A DNA stretch of 64,000 nucleotides from positions 310,001 through 374,000 of the forward strand of contig NZ_JOHY01000001.1 of the NCBI RefSeq assembly GCF_000721495.1, written 5' to 3'. Within the stretch, counting starts at the first letter, position 1. Each line of letters starts with the position of its first letter. The position numbers were made by a program, and so were the translations under genes. The notes below the pieces were generated by a model, which did not search any database, was not told the origin of the DNA, and saw only the letters and a list, made by a program, of their open reading frames with translations. The stretch comes from Streptomyces sp. NRRL F-5123. Its GTDB lineage: Bacteria; Actinomycetota; Actinomycetes; Streptomycetales; Streptomycetaceae. Shown one piece after another: positions 56,524 to 64,000 of the stretch.

Positions 56524-57525
56524 ATGAAAGCTGAGATCGCGGAGTCCGCCGGTGCGCGGCACGCCCGGATCCTCGGAGTCGGCTCCTATCGCCCGCGCCG
56601 GATCGTCGGCAACGACGAGGTGTGTGCGCACATCGACTCGACCGACGAGTGGATCCGCTCCAGGACCGGCATCGTCACCCGCCGCTGGGCCGCACCGGAC
56701 GAGACTTTGGGCGTCATGGCCGAGCAGGCCGCGAGCAAGGCCGTTGCGGCGGCCGGCATCACTCCCGCAGACATCGGCCTGGTGATCGCCGCGACCTTCA
56801 CGCACCTGAAGCAGACGCCCGCGATCGCCACCGAGATCGGCCACCGGATCGGCGCGGCCGGCGCGGCCGGCTTCGACATCTCGGCGGGCTGCGCCGGCTT
56901 CGTGCACGGCCTCGCGCTCGCCGCGGACGCGGTGCGCTCGCGTGGCGGCCACGTGCTGGTCGTCGGCGTCGAGCGGATGACCGACATCCTCGACCTGACC
57001 GACCGCTCCACCGCGTTCATCTTCGGCGACGGCGCCGGGGCGTGTGTCGTCGGCCCGTCCGACACCCCCGGGATCGGCCCGGTCGTGTGGGGCGCGGACG
57101 GCTCGCAGGCCGACGCGATCACCCAGAGCGTGCCGTGGGACGCGCTGCGCACCGACCCGCAGCAACCTTTCCCCGCGCTGCGCCAGGAGGGTCAGCGGGT
57201 CTTCCGCTGGGCGGTGTACGAGGTGTCGAAGGTCGCCGTGCGCGGGCTGGAGGCGGCCGGGCTGACCGTCGACGACCTGGACGCGTTCGTCCCGCACCAG
57301 GCCAACGAGCGCATCATCGACGCCATGACCCGCTCCATCGGCCTGCCCGCCCGGGTCGCCGTCGCCAAGGACATCGTCACCACCGGCAACACCTCGGGCG
57401 CGTCCATCCCGCTGGCCATGGACGCCCTGCTGGCCTCGGGCAAGGCCGTCTCCGGCGACACCGCGCTGCTGGTGGGCTACGGCTCGGGCCTGTCCTACGC
57501 CGCCCTGGTCGCCGCACTGCCCTGA
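56524..57525 (+). CDS. Beta-ketoacyl-ACP synthase III (stand-alone KAS III)
   Basis: A 333-aa FabH-type condensing enzyme. The triad is Cys123 (DISAGCAGF), His258 (VPHQANERI) and Asn289 (TTGNTSGAS). It joins an acyl-CoA starter to malonyl-ACP to begin fatty acid or polyketide chains. The gene is not in a fab cluster and has no acyl-carrier protein or FabD neighbour. It may provide special primers for branched fatty acids or a distant secondary pathway. GAAAGG lies 5-6 bp before ATG 56524. A strong bidirectional terminator follows. Confidence 0.93.
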   Translation: MKAEIAESAGARHARILGVGSYRPRRIVGNDEVCAHIDSTDEWIRSRTGIVTRRWAAPDETLGVMAEQAASKAVAAAGITPADIGLVIAATFTHLKQTPAIATEIGHRIGAAGAAGFDISAGCAGFVHGLALAADAVRSRGGHVLVVGVERMTDILDLTDRSTAFIFGDGAGACVVGPSDTPGIGPVVWGADGSQADAITQSVPWDALRTDPQQPFPALRQEGQRVFRWAVYEVSKVAVRGLEAAGLTVDDLDAFVPHQANERIIDAMTRSIGLPARVAVAKDIVTTGNTSGASIPLAMDALLASGKAVSGDTALLVGYGSGLSYAALVAALP

Positions 57526-57544
57526 CGCGGGCCCGGCCGCCGCG

Positions 57545-57582
57545 GGTGCGGGGTGCGGGGCGGAAGCCCCGGACCCCGCACC
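57545..57582. terminator. Bidirectional terminator
   Basis: GGTGCGGGGT-G-CGGGGC (57545-57561) folds with GCCCCG-G-ACCCCGCACC (57566-57582) over GGAA, with one mismatch in 17. The KAS III and phosphotransferase genes converge on it. Confidence 0.85.
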
Positions 57583-57589
57583 TGCCGCC

Positions 57590-58600
57590 TCAGCTCCCCG
57601 CCGCCACCGCGTCGAGCGCCGCCGACAGCCGGGAGCCGGCGAAGTCCCGCACCCACGCGAGGTGCTCGCCGGTGGTGCCGCGGGGCACCACCTCGACCAG
57701 CATGATCAGGTAGAGGTAGCACCGGTAGAGCGCCAGCCGCACGCGCGCGGCCGCGTCGAAGGAGGTGCGCCCGCCCGCCGCCCCGTAGCCGGCGAGGAAG
57801 GCGGGGTCGTCCTCCAGGTGGCCGAAGAACAGCGACAGCGACGGGAAGTCCGCCAGCGGGTCGCCCCAGAACATCCGCTCGCCGTCGATCAGCCCGCCGA
57901 CCGTACGAGCCCCCGGCTCCCCGTCCAGCAGCACGTTGCCCGACCACAGGTCGAAGTGCACCAGCACCGGCCGCGTCACCTCGGCCAGCGCCGGCGCGCC
58001 GCCCGCGAGCAGCGTGCGGATCTCCGCGACCGGCCGCGGCAGCCACGGGCCGTACGCCTCGGCGTCGGCCAGCAGCGCGTCCGTCATCGCCGCGAAGGCG
58101 GCCGGCCAGCCGGCGGCGAGTGGGGCGAAGCCCTGCGCGGGGTAGCCGAAACCGGCGCCGCCGTGCACCGCGTGCAGCCGGCCCACCAGGCCGCCCAGTT
58201 CGGTCAGCAGCCGCTCGTGCTCGCCCGGCGCCATCGCGTCGGCGACGCCGTTCCACGGCACGCCGGGGGAGTGCGTCATCACCAGGAAGGGCGGGGCGCC
58301 CGCGTCCTCGCGCCACTCGCTGTGCACCACGCGCGGGGCGGGGACGCCGGCCGCGGCGGCGTGCTCGTAGAACAGCGCCTCGCCGCACAGCAGTTCCGCC
58401 TCGTAGCGCAGCCGCGGCGTGCCCTCGGGCGGCGGCACCTTCAGCACCAGCCGGTCGCCGCCGACCAGGATGACCGAGAAGAGCGCGTTGTACGAGCCGC
58501 CGGGAATCCGGTCGCGCGACACGACCTGCGCGGCGTCGATCCCCGCGCGGGCCAGCAGCCTGTCCACCGCCTCGTCCGTCACCGTGTGCGCAGCCGCCAT
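57590..58600 (-). CDS. Aminoglycoside phosphotransferase-like kinase
   Basis: A 336-aa protein of the APH/choline kinase fold. The ATP-binding N-lobe (SYNALFSVILVGGDRLVLKVPP) and the catalytic loop LVHFDLWSGNVLLDGEPG with later LIDGERMFWGDP acid are visible. Such proteins phosphorylate aminoglycosides, macrolides, homoserine or other alcohols, so the substrate cannot be told. The ATG at 58600 was used; there is no strong ribosome site. It is a single-gene unit and cytoplasmic. No other resistance gene is close. Confidence 0.85.
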   Translation of the reverse strand: MAAAHTVTDEAVDRLLARAGIDAAQVVSRDRIPGGSYNALFSVILVGGDRLVLKVPPPEGTPRLRYEAELLCGEALFYEHAAAAGVPAPRVVHSEWREDAGAPPFLVMTHSPGVPWNGVADAMAPGEHERLLTELGGLVGRLHAVHGGAGFGYPAQGFAPLAAGWPAAFAAMTDALLADAEAYGPWLPRPVAEIRTLLAGGAPALAEVTRPVLVHFDLWSGNVLLDGEPGARTVGGLIDGERMFWGDPLADFPSLSLFFGHLEDDPAFLAGYGAAGGRTSFDAAARVRLALYRCYLYLIMLVEVVPRGTTGEHLAWVRDFAGSRLSAALDAVAAGS

Positions 58601-58793
58601 GTGGCCCCCTCCTCGGTCGCTGACGGCACCTTACGGTGCAGGCCGGCCGTACCGCCGGTCGGGTGCTTGTCGCTCCGCTGATGATTGGTCACCGTAACGG
58701 CGGGAAAGTCAGATGAAAGCGGGATCCAGAGCGCAGGGGCTCGGACGAGGGGGACGGGTCACAGAGGGTGATGCGGACGGAGGACGGGAGCGG

Positions 58794-60071
58794 ATGAGCC
58801 GGCAGACCACCGACCCGCGGCCCGAGGGACGAGGCGGCCCCGGCGGTTCCGGAGGGCCGGCTTCCGGGCCCGCGGAGCAGCCGCCGTCCGCCCGGCGCCG
58901 GCGGCTGCTGCCGTGGAAGCACCGGCGCGACCTGACGCCGGAGCAGCTGCGCCGCCGCAGGCTCGTCACCCGCGGCCTGACCGGCACGTGCCTGGTCTGC
59001 ACCGGCTGGCTCGGCTGGTCCGTCGCCCAGGCCCTCACGTACCCCGGCAAGGACAGCACCACCGCCAGGCTCGCCGAATGGGCGCGCGACCACGAGCTCG
59101 GCTTCGTCGTCGACAAGCTGGAGGACGTGCAGTACTCGATGCACCCGCCCAAGGTCGGCGGCGACCTGCCCGCCGACGCGCTGGCCCGGATGAGGGCCAC
59201 GCAGCCGGCCGTGCCCACGCCCGCGCACCTCCCCTCCCAGCCCCTCGTCCCGCTGCGCGCCCCGCTGCGCCCGCCGGTCACCCCCGCCCTTCCCGGCGAG
59301 GGCGTCTACCGCACCCTCGCCACCGCGGGCGGCGAGCCGATCGTGCAGGGCACCTACGTCCGCCCGGACGGCGCTCACACCTCGTACGAGGCGGCGGTCG
59401 CCTGGATCAGCGGCAAGCACAGCCGCTTCCAGCTGCACCCCGGCTTCCGCGAGCCCGGCGGCGCCTTCGACGTGCCGCCCACCGTCCCCGAGGGGCAGCG
59501 CACCGGCCTGGTCGCCACCTGGAACGGCGGTTTCCGCATCACCGACGGCGGTTCCCGCGGCGGCTTCTACCTCGACGGCCGCACGGCGGGCGAGCTGCGC
59601 GACGGCGCCGCCTCCGAGGTCTTCTACCGCGACGGCTCGATGCGCATCGGCGTCTGGGGCCGGGACGTGACGATGACCCCCGAGGTCGTGGGCGTGCGCC
59701 AGTGCCTGGAGCTGATGGTCGACGGCGGCCGCGTCGTCCCGGACATCGGCGACGACTCCAAATGGGGCGTCAGCGACCAGAGCCGGATGTTCGTCCCCCG
59801 CTCCGGCGTCGGCGTCACCGCCGAGGGCGACATCGTCATGGTCGTCGGCCAGGCCCTCTCCGCCCGGACCCTCGCCGAACTGATGCAGCGCGCCGGCGCG
59901 GTCCGCGCGATGCCCCTCGACATGAACCGCGCCTGGCCGTCCTTCATGTCCTACGACGGCACCCGCACGCCGTCGAACCCGAAACCCACCAACATCCTCG
60001 ACTTCGAGGACCCCCCGGACCGCTACTACACCCAGGCCACCCGGGACTTCGTCGCCGTATACGGCCGCTGA
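58794..60071 (+). CDS. Phosphodiester glycosidase (NAGPA-type) membrane protein
   Basis: A 425-aa membrane-anchored protein. The Arg-rich cytoplasmic N-terminus is followed by one membrane helix (about 60-80) and an extracellular domain. The C-terminal NAGPA/DUF2233 fold (about 190-425) has TGLVATWNGGFRITDGGSRGGFYLDGR, VYGR-like ends and LDMNRAWPSFMSYDG. Members remove terminal GlcNAc or related sugars from phosphodiesters; in actinomycetes the natural substrate is unknown. ATG 58794 has GGAGGA 9 bp upstream; an earlier ATG at 58713 is less supported. It is a single gene. Confidence 0.78.
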   Translation: MSRQTTDPRPEGRGGPGGSGGPASGPAEQPPSARRRRLLPWKHRRDLTPEQLRRRRLVTRGLTGTCLVCTGWLGWSVAQALTYPGKDSTTARLAEWARDHELGFVVDKLEDVQYSMHPPKVGGDLPADALARMRATQPAVPTPAHLPSQPLVPLRAPLRPPVTPALPGEGVYRTLATAGGEPIVQGTYVRPDGAHTSYEAAVAWISGKHSRFQLHPGFREPGGAFDVPPTVPEGQRTGLVATWNGGFRITDGGSRGGFYLDGRTAGELRDGAASEVFYRDGSMRIGVWGRDVTMTPEVVGVRQCLELMVDGGRVVPDIGDDSKWGVSDQSRMFVPRSGVGVTAEGDIVMVVGQALSARTLAELMQRAGAVRAMPLDMNRAWPSFMSYDGTRTPSNPKPTNILDFEDPPDRYYTQATRDFVAVYGR

Positions 60072-60094
60072 GCGCCTGAGCGCCTGAGCGGCTG

Positions 60095-60964
60095 TCAGGC
60101 CTCCGGGGCGAGGAAGGCCGCGAGCCGGTGCCAGGCGTCCCCGGCCGCCGCGGGGCGGTAGGTGTCGCGCTCGTCGGCGAGGAAACCGTGCGGGGTGCCG
60201 GGGTAGACCACGACCTCGTGCGGCACGCCCGCGGCGGCGAGGCGCTCGCGGACCCGGGCGGTCTGCTCGGGCGTGGCCACATGGTCGTCGGCGCCGGCGA
60301 GGTAGAGCACACGGCAGCCGCCCCGGCCGGCGATCCGCGGGGTGAGGTCGAGCAGCGGTTCCGGGCGGCTCAGCGCGGTGCCGGGGGTGTCCAGCCAGCC
60401 CGGGTAGACCGCGGCGACGGACGCGAGCGGAACGCGCGTCGCCGCGAACCAGGCCAGGTGCCCGCCGAGGCTGAAGCCGGCCATCGAGGGGCGCCCCACG
60501 GTGTCCGCGCGCTGCTCCAGATGGGCGAGCACCGCCTCCAGGTCCGCGCCCACCTCCTCCCGGGTGAGCCGGCCGATCAGTTCCAGGCCGCGGGCCCGGC
60601 CCCCGGCGTCGGCGATGCCGCAGTGGCCCGGGGCGGTGCGGTGGTAGAAGTCGGGCACGACGGCGACCAGCCCCAGCCCGGCGAGCCGGTCGGCCACCCG
60701 GCGGATGTACGGCGTCACCCCGAACATCTCGAAGCCCACGACCACCGCGGGCCACGGCCCTTCCCCGGCGGGCCGGGCGACGTACACGGCCATCGGCCGC
60801 GGCGCGCCGGGCACGGCGACCGCGGCCGACCCACGGACGACCGGCACGGCGCCTGCGGCCGCCCCCGGCTCCGCGGCGGCTCCCCGCCCCCTGACCGCTT
60901 CCTGCCCGGCAACCGCTTCCTGCCCGGCGACCGCTTCCTGCTGCCCGGCGGCTTCCTGCTCCAT
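60095..60964 (-). CDS. Dienelactone hydrolase family protein
   Basis: A 289-aa alpha/beta hydrolase of the dienelactone hydrolase (DLH) family. The nucleophile site reads MAGFSLGGH, with Ser where classical DLH has Cys; the acid and His are in LAGADDHV and PGTPHGF. VFPMAVYVARPAGEG-like text begins the core. The N-terminal 55 residues are repetitive (GQEAVA units, DNA repeat 60894-60950), so a shorter protein starting at Met58 is possible. CAGGAG lies before ATG 60964. It is divergent from a LysR gene and is probably controlled by it. Confidence 0.85.
   Translation of the reverse strand: MEQEAAGQQEAVAGQEAVAGQEAVRGRGAAAEPGAAAGAVPVVRGSAAVAVPGAPRPMAVYVARPAGEGPWPAVVVGFEMFGVTPYIRRVADRLAGLGLVAVVPDFYHRTAPGHCGIADAGGRARGLELIGRLTREEVGADLEAVLAHLEQRADTVGRPSMAGFSLGGHLAWFAATRVPLASVAAVYPGWLDTPGTALSRPEPLLDLTPRIAGRGGCRVLYLAGADDHVATPEQTARVRERLAAAGVPHEVVVYPGTPHGFLADERDTYRPAAAGDAWHRLAAFLAPEA
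60894..60950. repeat. 18-bp tandem repeat at the 5' end of the DLH gene
   Basis: Three units of ACCGCTTCCTGCCCGGC(A/G), the last with a 3-bp insert, code the Gly-Gln-Glu-Ala-Val-Ala run. The unit length keeps frame. Confidence 0.8.
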
Positions 60965-61045
60965 GACGGCGACACTCCTGGTACGGGTCTGCGTGACGCC
61001 TCCGATTCTGCGGGCGGCCCCACCGCCCGGTCCAAGACCCGTTCC

Positions 61046-61080
61046 GCCCGCGGCGATACCCTCGGGGCATCGCCGCGGGC
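61046..61080. promoter_or_regulatory. LysR-type operator: 12-bp dyad with T-N11-A
   Basis: GCCCGCGGCGAT (61046-61057) and ATCGCCGCGGGC (61069-61080) are perfect arms with an 11-bp spacer. T57-N11-A69 fits the LysR box. It lies in the 144-bp divergent DLH/LysR region, 29 bp before the LysR start. Confidence 0.7.
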
Positions 61081-61108
61081 AGAGCGCGGACGGGGGAGAG
61101 GCGGGGCC

Positions 61109-61957
61109 GTGGATCTCGACCTGCGCAAGGTGCGCTACTTCGTGGCCGTGGCCGAGCGGCTGCACTTCGGGCGCGCCGCCGAGGACCTGCTCATCGCGCA
61201 GCCCGCGCTCAGCCGGCAGATCCGCGCGCTGGAACGGGAGCTGGGCGCCGAGCTGTTCGTCCGCGACAGCCACCGGGTGCGGCTCACCGCCGCCGGCGAG
61301 CGGCTGCTCGACGACGCCCGGCCGCTGCTCGCCGCCGCGGACGCCGCCCGCCGCCGGGCCGGCCGGGCGGCGCACGGGGCCGGCCGGCTGGTGGTGGGCT
61401 TCCGCAGCGGCATCCGGGTGACCGAGGCGGTACGCGGCTTCGGCGCCGCGCATCCGGACGTCGCCGTGGAGGTGCGCCGGGTCGACTGGGACGACCAGGC
61501 CGCCGCCGTGCTGGACGGGCGCGTCGACGTGGCGTACGTCCGGCTGCCGGTCGTCGAGCCCGGCCTGGAGCTGACCCCGCTCTACGGCGAGCCGCGGATG
61601 GCGGCGCTCCCGGCCGGGCACCCGCTGGCCGGGAGCGCGGAGCTGACGGCCGCGCAGTGCGCGGCGCAGACCGAGATCCTGCACCTGTGCACCAACGCCG
61701 AGGCGTCCGGCCCGCGGCAGCCCCCCGCGGTGCGCACGGTCGAGGAGAAGCTGGAGTACGTGGCGGCGGGCCGCGGGCTCACGTACCTGCCGCGCTCCAC
61801 GGCCCTGCTCCACCGCCGCCCCGACGTCGTCTACCGCCCGGTCGTCGACCTGCCCGAGGACCGGGTCGCGCTCGCCCGCCCGGCGGGGGAGCCGGCGCCG
61901 CTCGCCGCGGCCTTCACCGCGGCGGCCCTGCGCGCGGCGGCTGCGGCGCACCCGTGA
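61109..61957 (+). CDS. LysR family transcriptional regulator
   Basis: A 282-aa regulator. The N-terminal helix-turn-helix (LRKVRYFVAVAERLHFGRAAEDLLIAQPALSRQIRALERELGAELFVR) is clear, followed by the effector-binding domain (about 90-280). GGGGAGAGG precedes the GTG at 61109. It probably senses a small metabolite and controls the divergent DLH gene through the long dyad between them. The C-terminus is Ala-rich. Its stop is 14 bp from the convergent GH3 stop. Confidence 0.9.
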   Translation: MDLDLRKVRYFVAVAERLHFGRAAEDLLIAQPALSRQIRALERELGAELFVRDSHRVRLTAAGERLLDDARPLLAAADAARRRAGRAAHGAGRLVVGFRSGIRVTEAVRGFGAAHPDVAVEVRRVDWDDQAAAVLDGRVDVAYVRLPVVEPGLELTPLYGEPRMAALPAGHPLAGSAELTAAQCAAQTEILHLCTNAEASGPRQPPAVRTVEEKLEYVAAGRGLTYLPRSTALLHRRPDVVYRPVVDLPEDRVALARPAGEPAPLAAAFTAAALRAAAAAHP

Positions 61958-61964
61958 CCGTACC

Positions 61965-61990
61965 GCCTGCTCAGCCGCAGCTGAGCAGGC
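61965..61990. terminator. Hairpin across the GH3 stop codon
   Basis: GCCTGCTCAG (61965-61974) pairs perfectly with CTGAGCAGGC (61981-61990) over 6 nt. It includes the GH3 stop codon and can serve both convergent genes. Confidence 0.7.
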
Positions 61991-63341
61991 CCACCTTCTG
62001 CTTGGCCGCCAGGACCCGCCGCACGCTGTCCGACACCGCGTTGGCGAGCACCTTGTCCTTGGGCATCTGTGCGAGCACCGCGGACGTCATCGGCGCGATG
62101 TCGGAGGCCTTGACGGTCAGCAGCAGGTTGCCGCCGGCCTTGAGGTAGTCCACCGCGCGCTCGGCCGGGGTGCGGTCGCTGACGGCGGCGGCCTGGCCGA
62201 GGTCGTCGGAGATGACCGCGCCCTTGAAGCCCAGCGAGTCGCGCAGCATGCCGCGGATCACCGCCGAGGAGAAGGCCGCCTGGTTGTGGGGGTCGATCTT
62301 GGAGTAGATCGCCGAGGACACCATCACGAAGGGCGCGCCCGCCGAGACGGCGCTGCGGAAGGGCTGGAGGTAGGCGTCGTTGCGGGTGGTGACGTCGTCG
62401 GTGACGCCAAGGGTGAAGTCGGTGTTGCCGGTGACCCGGCCCAGGCCCGGGAAGTGCTTGGGGCTCGCGAGCAGGCCCGCGTCCAGGGTGCCGCGCAGGA
62501 AGGCGGTGCTGTGGGTGGCCACCGCCGAGGGGTTGGTGCCGTACTCGCGCTGGAGCTTGCCGATCGGCGCGTTGACGTTCGTCAGGTCGGGCGGCACGGT
62601 GTCGGCGACGGGCGCGAGGTTCATCGTGACGCCGGCCGACTTCAGCTCCCTCGCCCACTTCTCGGCGTCCTTCTGCAGGGTGGCCGCCGGGAGCTTGCCC
62701 TGGTCGACGGCGGTCGGGATGGTGCTGAAGCCGGGGCCGTTCAGGACCTGGACCCGGCCGCCCTCCTGGTCGGTGGAGACCAGCATGCCGACCTTGGCGC
62801 CCTTGACCGAGGGCGCGAGCTTGCGGACCTGGTCGGTGACGCGCTTGACCGCCGCGGTGCCGGAGTTGGTGTGCCCCATCAGGAAGACCGAGCCGACGCG
62901 GCCTGCGGTGATCGCGCTCGACTGGGCGGAGGTCATTCCGGTGCTGGTGACGGAGGTCATGAAGAGCTGGCCGACCTGCTGCGTGCGGCTCATCCCGGCG
63001 ACCGCCTTGTCGACGCAGCTCGCCGGCTTGGCGGTGGCGGACGTGGCGGGCGGCGGCGCGGCGGTCCTCGACGGCGACGCCGAGGTGGCGGTGGGCGACG
63101 GGGTGGCGCTCGTCGGGGTGACCGAGGCGGGGGAGGAGACCGTCGTCGTGGTCGCCCCGCCGCTTCCGGACGAGCCGGAGCCGTCGCCGCACGCGGTCAG
63201 GGCGGTGGTGGCGGTCACGATCAGGCCGAGGACGAGCCCGGTACCGCGCAGTCCGGGACGGCGCGGCGGGCGGTGCCGGCCGCGGGGCGCGGGCGCGCGG
63301 CGGGCGCGCGGGGCGGCGGGGCTGGGGGTCGGCTGGCGCAC
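61971..63341 (-). CDS. GH3 beta-N-acetylhexosaminidase-like lipoprotein (NagZ family)
   Basis: A 456-aa exported lipoprotein. Arg-rich signal, lipobox LTAC and a long Ser/Thr/Pro linker precede the GH3 domain (about 105-456). Key motifs are STDQEGGRVQVL, ASPKHFPGLGRV (cf. KHFPGHG) and VISDDLG, where Asp of SDD is the nucleophile position. It should release GlcNAc from cell-wall or chitin fragments outside the membrane. The GTG 63341 has GAGGT upstream. Confidence 0.88.
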   Translation of the reverse strand: MRQPTPSPAAPRARRAPAPRGRHRPPRRPGLRGTGLVLGLIVTATTALTACGDGSGSSGSGGATTTTVSSPASVTPTSATPSPTATSASPSRTAAPPPATSATAKPASCVDKAVAGMSRTQQVGQLFMTSVTSTGMTSAQSSAITAGRVGSVFLMGHTNSGTAAVKRVTDQVRKLAPSVKGAKVGMLVSTDQEGGRVQVLNGPGFSTIPTAVDQGKLPAATLQKDAEKWARELKSAGVTMNLAPVADTVPPDLTNVNAPIGKLQREYGTNPSAVATHSTAFLRGTLDAGLLASPKHFPGLGRVTGNTDFTLGVTDDVTTRNDAYLQPFRSAVSAGAPFVMVSSAIYSKIDPHNQAAFSSAVIRGMLRDSLGFKGAVISDDLGQAAAVSDRTPAERAVDYLKAGGNLLLTVKASDIAPMTSAVLAQMPKDKVLANAVSDSVRRVLAAKQKVGLLSCG

Positions 63342-63531
63342 GGCGGGACCTCACACCTCATCGGTCGTCGTCCGGCGGAGCCGGACGGCTGCGGCTGCTG
63401 CTTCTTCCGCTCCTCCGCGCCGCCCGGGACGCCGGTCGTCCCGGGCGGCGGGAAGAAAAACCCTCGTGAGTTGATCATCCTGCCCCGCCCTTCCGTTTCC
63501 CGCATCTCCTGCGCCGCCGTACGCACACTTC

Positions 63532-63537
63532 TTGACG
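63532..63537 (+). promoter_or_regulatory. -35 element of GH9 gene
   Basis: TTGACG, with a weak CAGCAT 18 bp downstream, lies just before the CebR box. Confidence 0.45.
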
Positions 63538-63562
63538 GTGCGCGAGCTGCGGGGCCAGCATG

Positions 63563-63576
63563 TGGGAGCGCTCCCA
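63563..63576. promoter_or_regulatory. CebR-type operator TGGGAGCGCTCCCA
   Basis: The third perfect copy of the box, 95 bp before the GH9 start. Its position after the -35/-10 region fits repression at the transcription start. Confidence 0.85.
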
Positions 63577-63671
63577 TGGGCGGGTGGGCGGCTGACAACT
63601 CCCGGTCGGCCGACCGCCCGCCCCTGGGTGCGTTTCCCCCCACCACGACCATGGCCCTCCCAGGAGGACGC

Positions 63672-64000
63672 GTGCCCAGAACCCGCGTGCCCCGCAGAAC
63701 CGGCAAACCCTTCTCCGTACTCCCGGCATTCCCCGCATTCCGCGCACTTCCTGCTCTCGGCGCTGTCCGCGTACGAGGCGCCGCCCGCCGCGCCCGGACC
63801 GCGGCGGTCACCGCAGCGGCCGCGCTGCTGCCGCTCACCATGGCGGCCACCGCCGGCGCCCCCGCGGCCCACGCAGCCGCCCCGGCCGCCGCGCCCGCCG
63901 CCGCCGGGAGCTACAACTACGCCGAGGCGCTCCAGGACTCGATGCTCTTCTACGAGTCGCAGCGCTCCGGCAAGCTGCCCGCCGACAACCGCGTCACCTG
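63672..64000 (+). CDS. Secreted GH9 endoglucanase, 5' end only
   Basis: The first 109 codons of a secreted cellulase, cut by the window end. A long Arg-rich signal peptide ends near AHAAAPAAA, then SYNYAEALQDSMLFYESQRS and GKLPADNRV start the GH9 catalytic domain. GH9 enzymes hydrolyse cellulose beta-1,4 bonds. The GTG at 63672 has AGGAGG 4 bp upstream. The CebR-type box 95 bp before it indicates cellobiose-responsive control. Whether CBM2 or CBM3 modules follow cannot be seen. Confidence 0.88.
   Translation, partial: MPRTRVPRRTGKPFSVLPAFPAFRALPALGAVRVRGAARRARTAAVTAAAALLPLTMAATAGAPAAHAAAPAAAPAAAGSYNYAEALQDSMLFYESQRSGKLPADNRVT

Larger units (their letters stand above)
63342..63671. other. Divergent region GH3/GH9
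   Basis: This 330-bp gap contains the CebR box at 63563 and the GH9 promoter elements. The left part serves the GH3 lipoprotein gene. No other gene is seen. Confidence 0.55.

Noticed and set aside
57590..58600. Antibiotic resistance gene
   Set aside because: The kinase fold is clear, but substrate cannot be told and no antibiotic cluster is adjacent.

Overview
The window is about 73% GC, with tightly packed genes, many GTG starts, ATGA/GTGA stop-start overlaps and almost no TTA codons. Tat and lipoprotein exporters, roadblock proteins, a monomeric NADP isocitrate dehydrogenase and intergenic repeats built around GGGGCGCGGGGAACTGCGCG also occur. Together these point to the chromosome of a streptomycete (Streptomyces or a close relative such as Kitasatospora, Streptacidiphilus or Actinacidiphila). 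I see no rRNA, tRNA, CRISPR array, insertion sequence or prophage.

Layout. 0-2.4 kb: secreted rhamnogalacturonan lyase with a cellulose-binding domain. 2.5-8.5 kb: DUF4184 membrane protein, L,D-transpeptidase lipoprotein, NmrA-like oxidoreductase divergent from a MarR regulator, a decayed stretch, an alpha/beta hydrolase and a ferritin-like protein. 8.7-13 kb: GH10 xylanase, and an SDR/DUF2867 plus photolyase operon. 13-15.3 kb: four co-directional genes with three roadblock/LC7 proteins and a DUF4388-like protein. 15.5-21.2 kb: MarC protein, DHA2 efflux pump, universal stress protein and a Tat-exported PL8 lyase. 21.2-23.6 kb: a repeat cluster, then a coupled operon of TIGR04222 membrane protein (Cys/Gly tail), DUF692/MNIO enzyme and a 72-aa protein. 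24-29 kb: DUF3626 protein, FAD monooxygenase and membrane proteins. 29-33 kb: type III polyketide synthase, methyltransferase and flavoprotein operon with a divergent UbiA prenyltransferase. 33-37 kb: GH43 enzyme divergent from a LacI regulator, and an aquaglyceroporin. 37-43 kb: icd, an orphan xylose-type binding lipoprotein and a CBM56-type secreted beta-helix protein. 43-50.5 kb: an acetate module with LytS/LytR-type two-component system, small membrane protein, SSS symporter, SatP-like channel and acetyl-CoA synthetase. 50.6-55.4 kb: CBM2/Cip1-like secreted protein and a CUT1 sugar ABC transporter without ATPase. 55.7-64 kb: secreted protein, stand-alone KAS III, phosphotransferase, phosphodiester glycosidase, DLH/LysR pair, GH3 lipoprotein and the 5' end of a GH9 cellulase.

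How it works together. Much of the window serves plant-polymer use. Three identical CebR-type boxes (TGGGAGCGCTCCCA) lie before the rhamnogalacturonan lyase, the CBM2/Cip1-like protein and the GH9 cellulase. A second operator type (CGAAA/TTTCG dyads) lies before the GH10 xylanase and in the GH43/LacI intergenic region, so the local LacI protein probably governs xylan use. The acetate genes look like one uptake and activation unit.

The most novel locus is the TIGR04222-MNIO-small-protein operon. MNIO enzymes modify cysteines in ribosomal peptides, and here the enzyme is coupled to a membrane protein ending in a Cys-Gly tail. The membrane-protein gene also carries the only in-frame TTA (bldA-dependent) codon I found.
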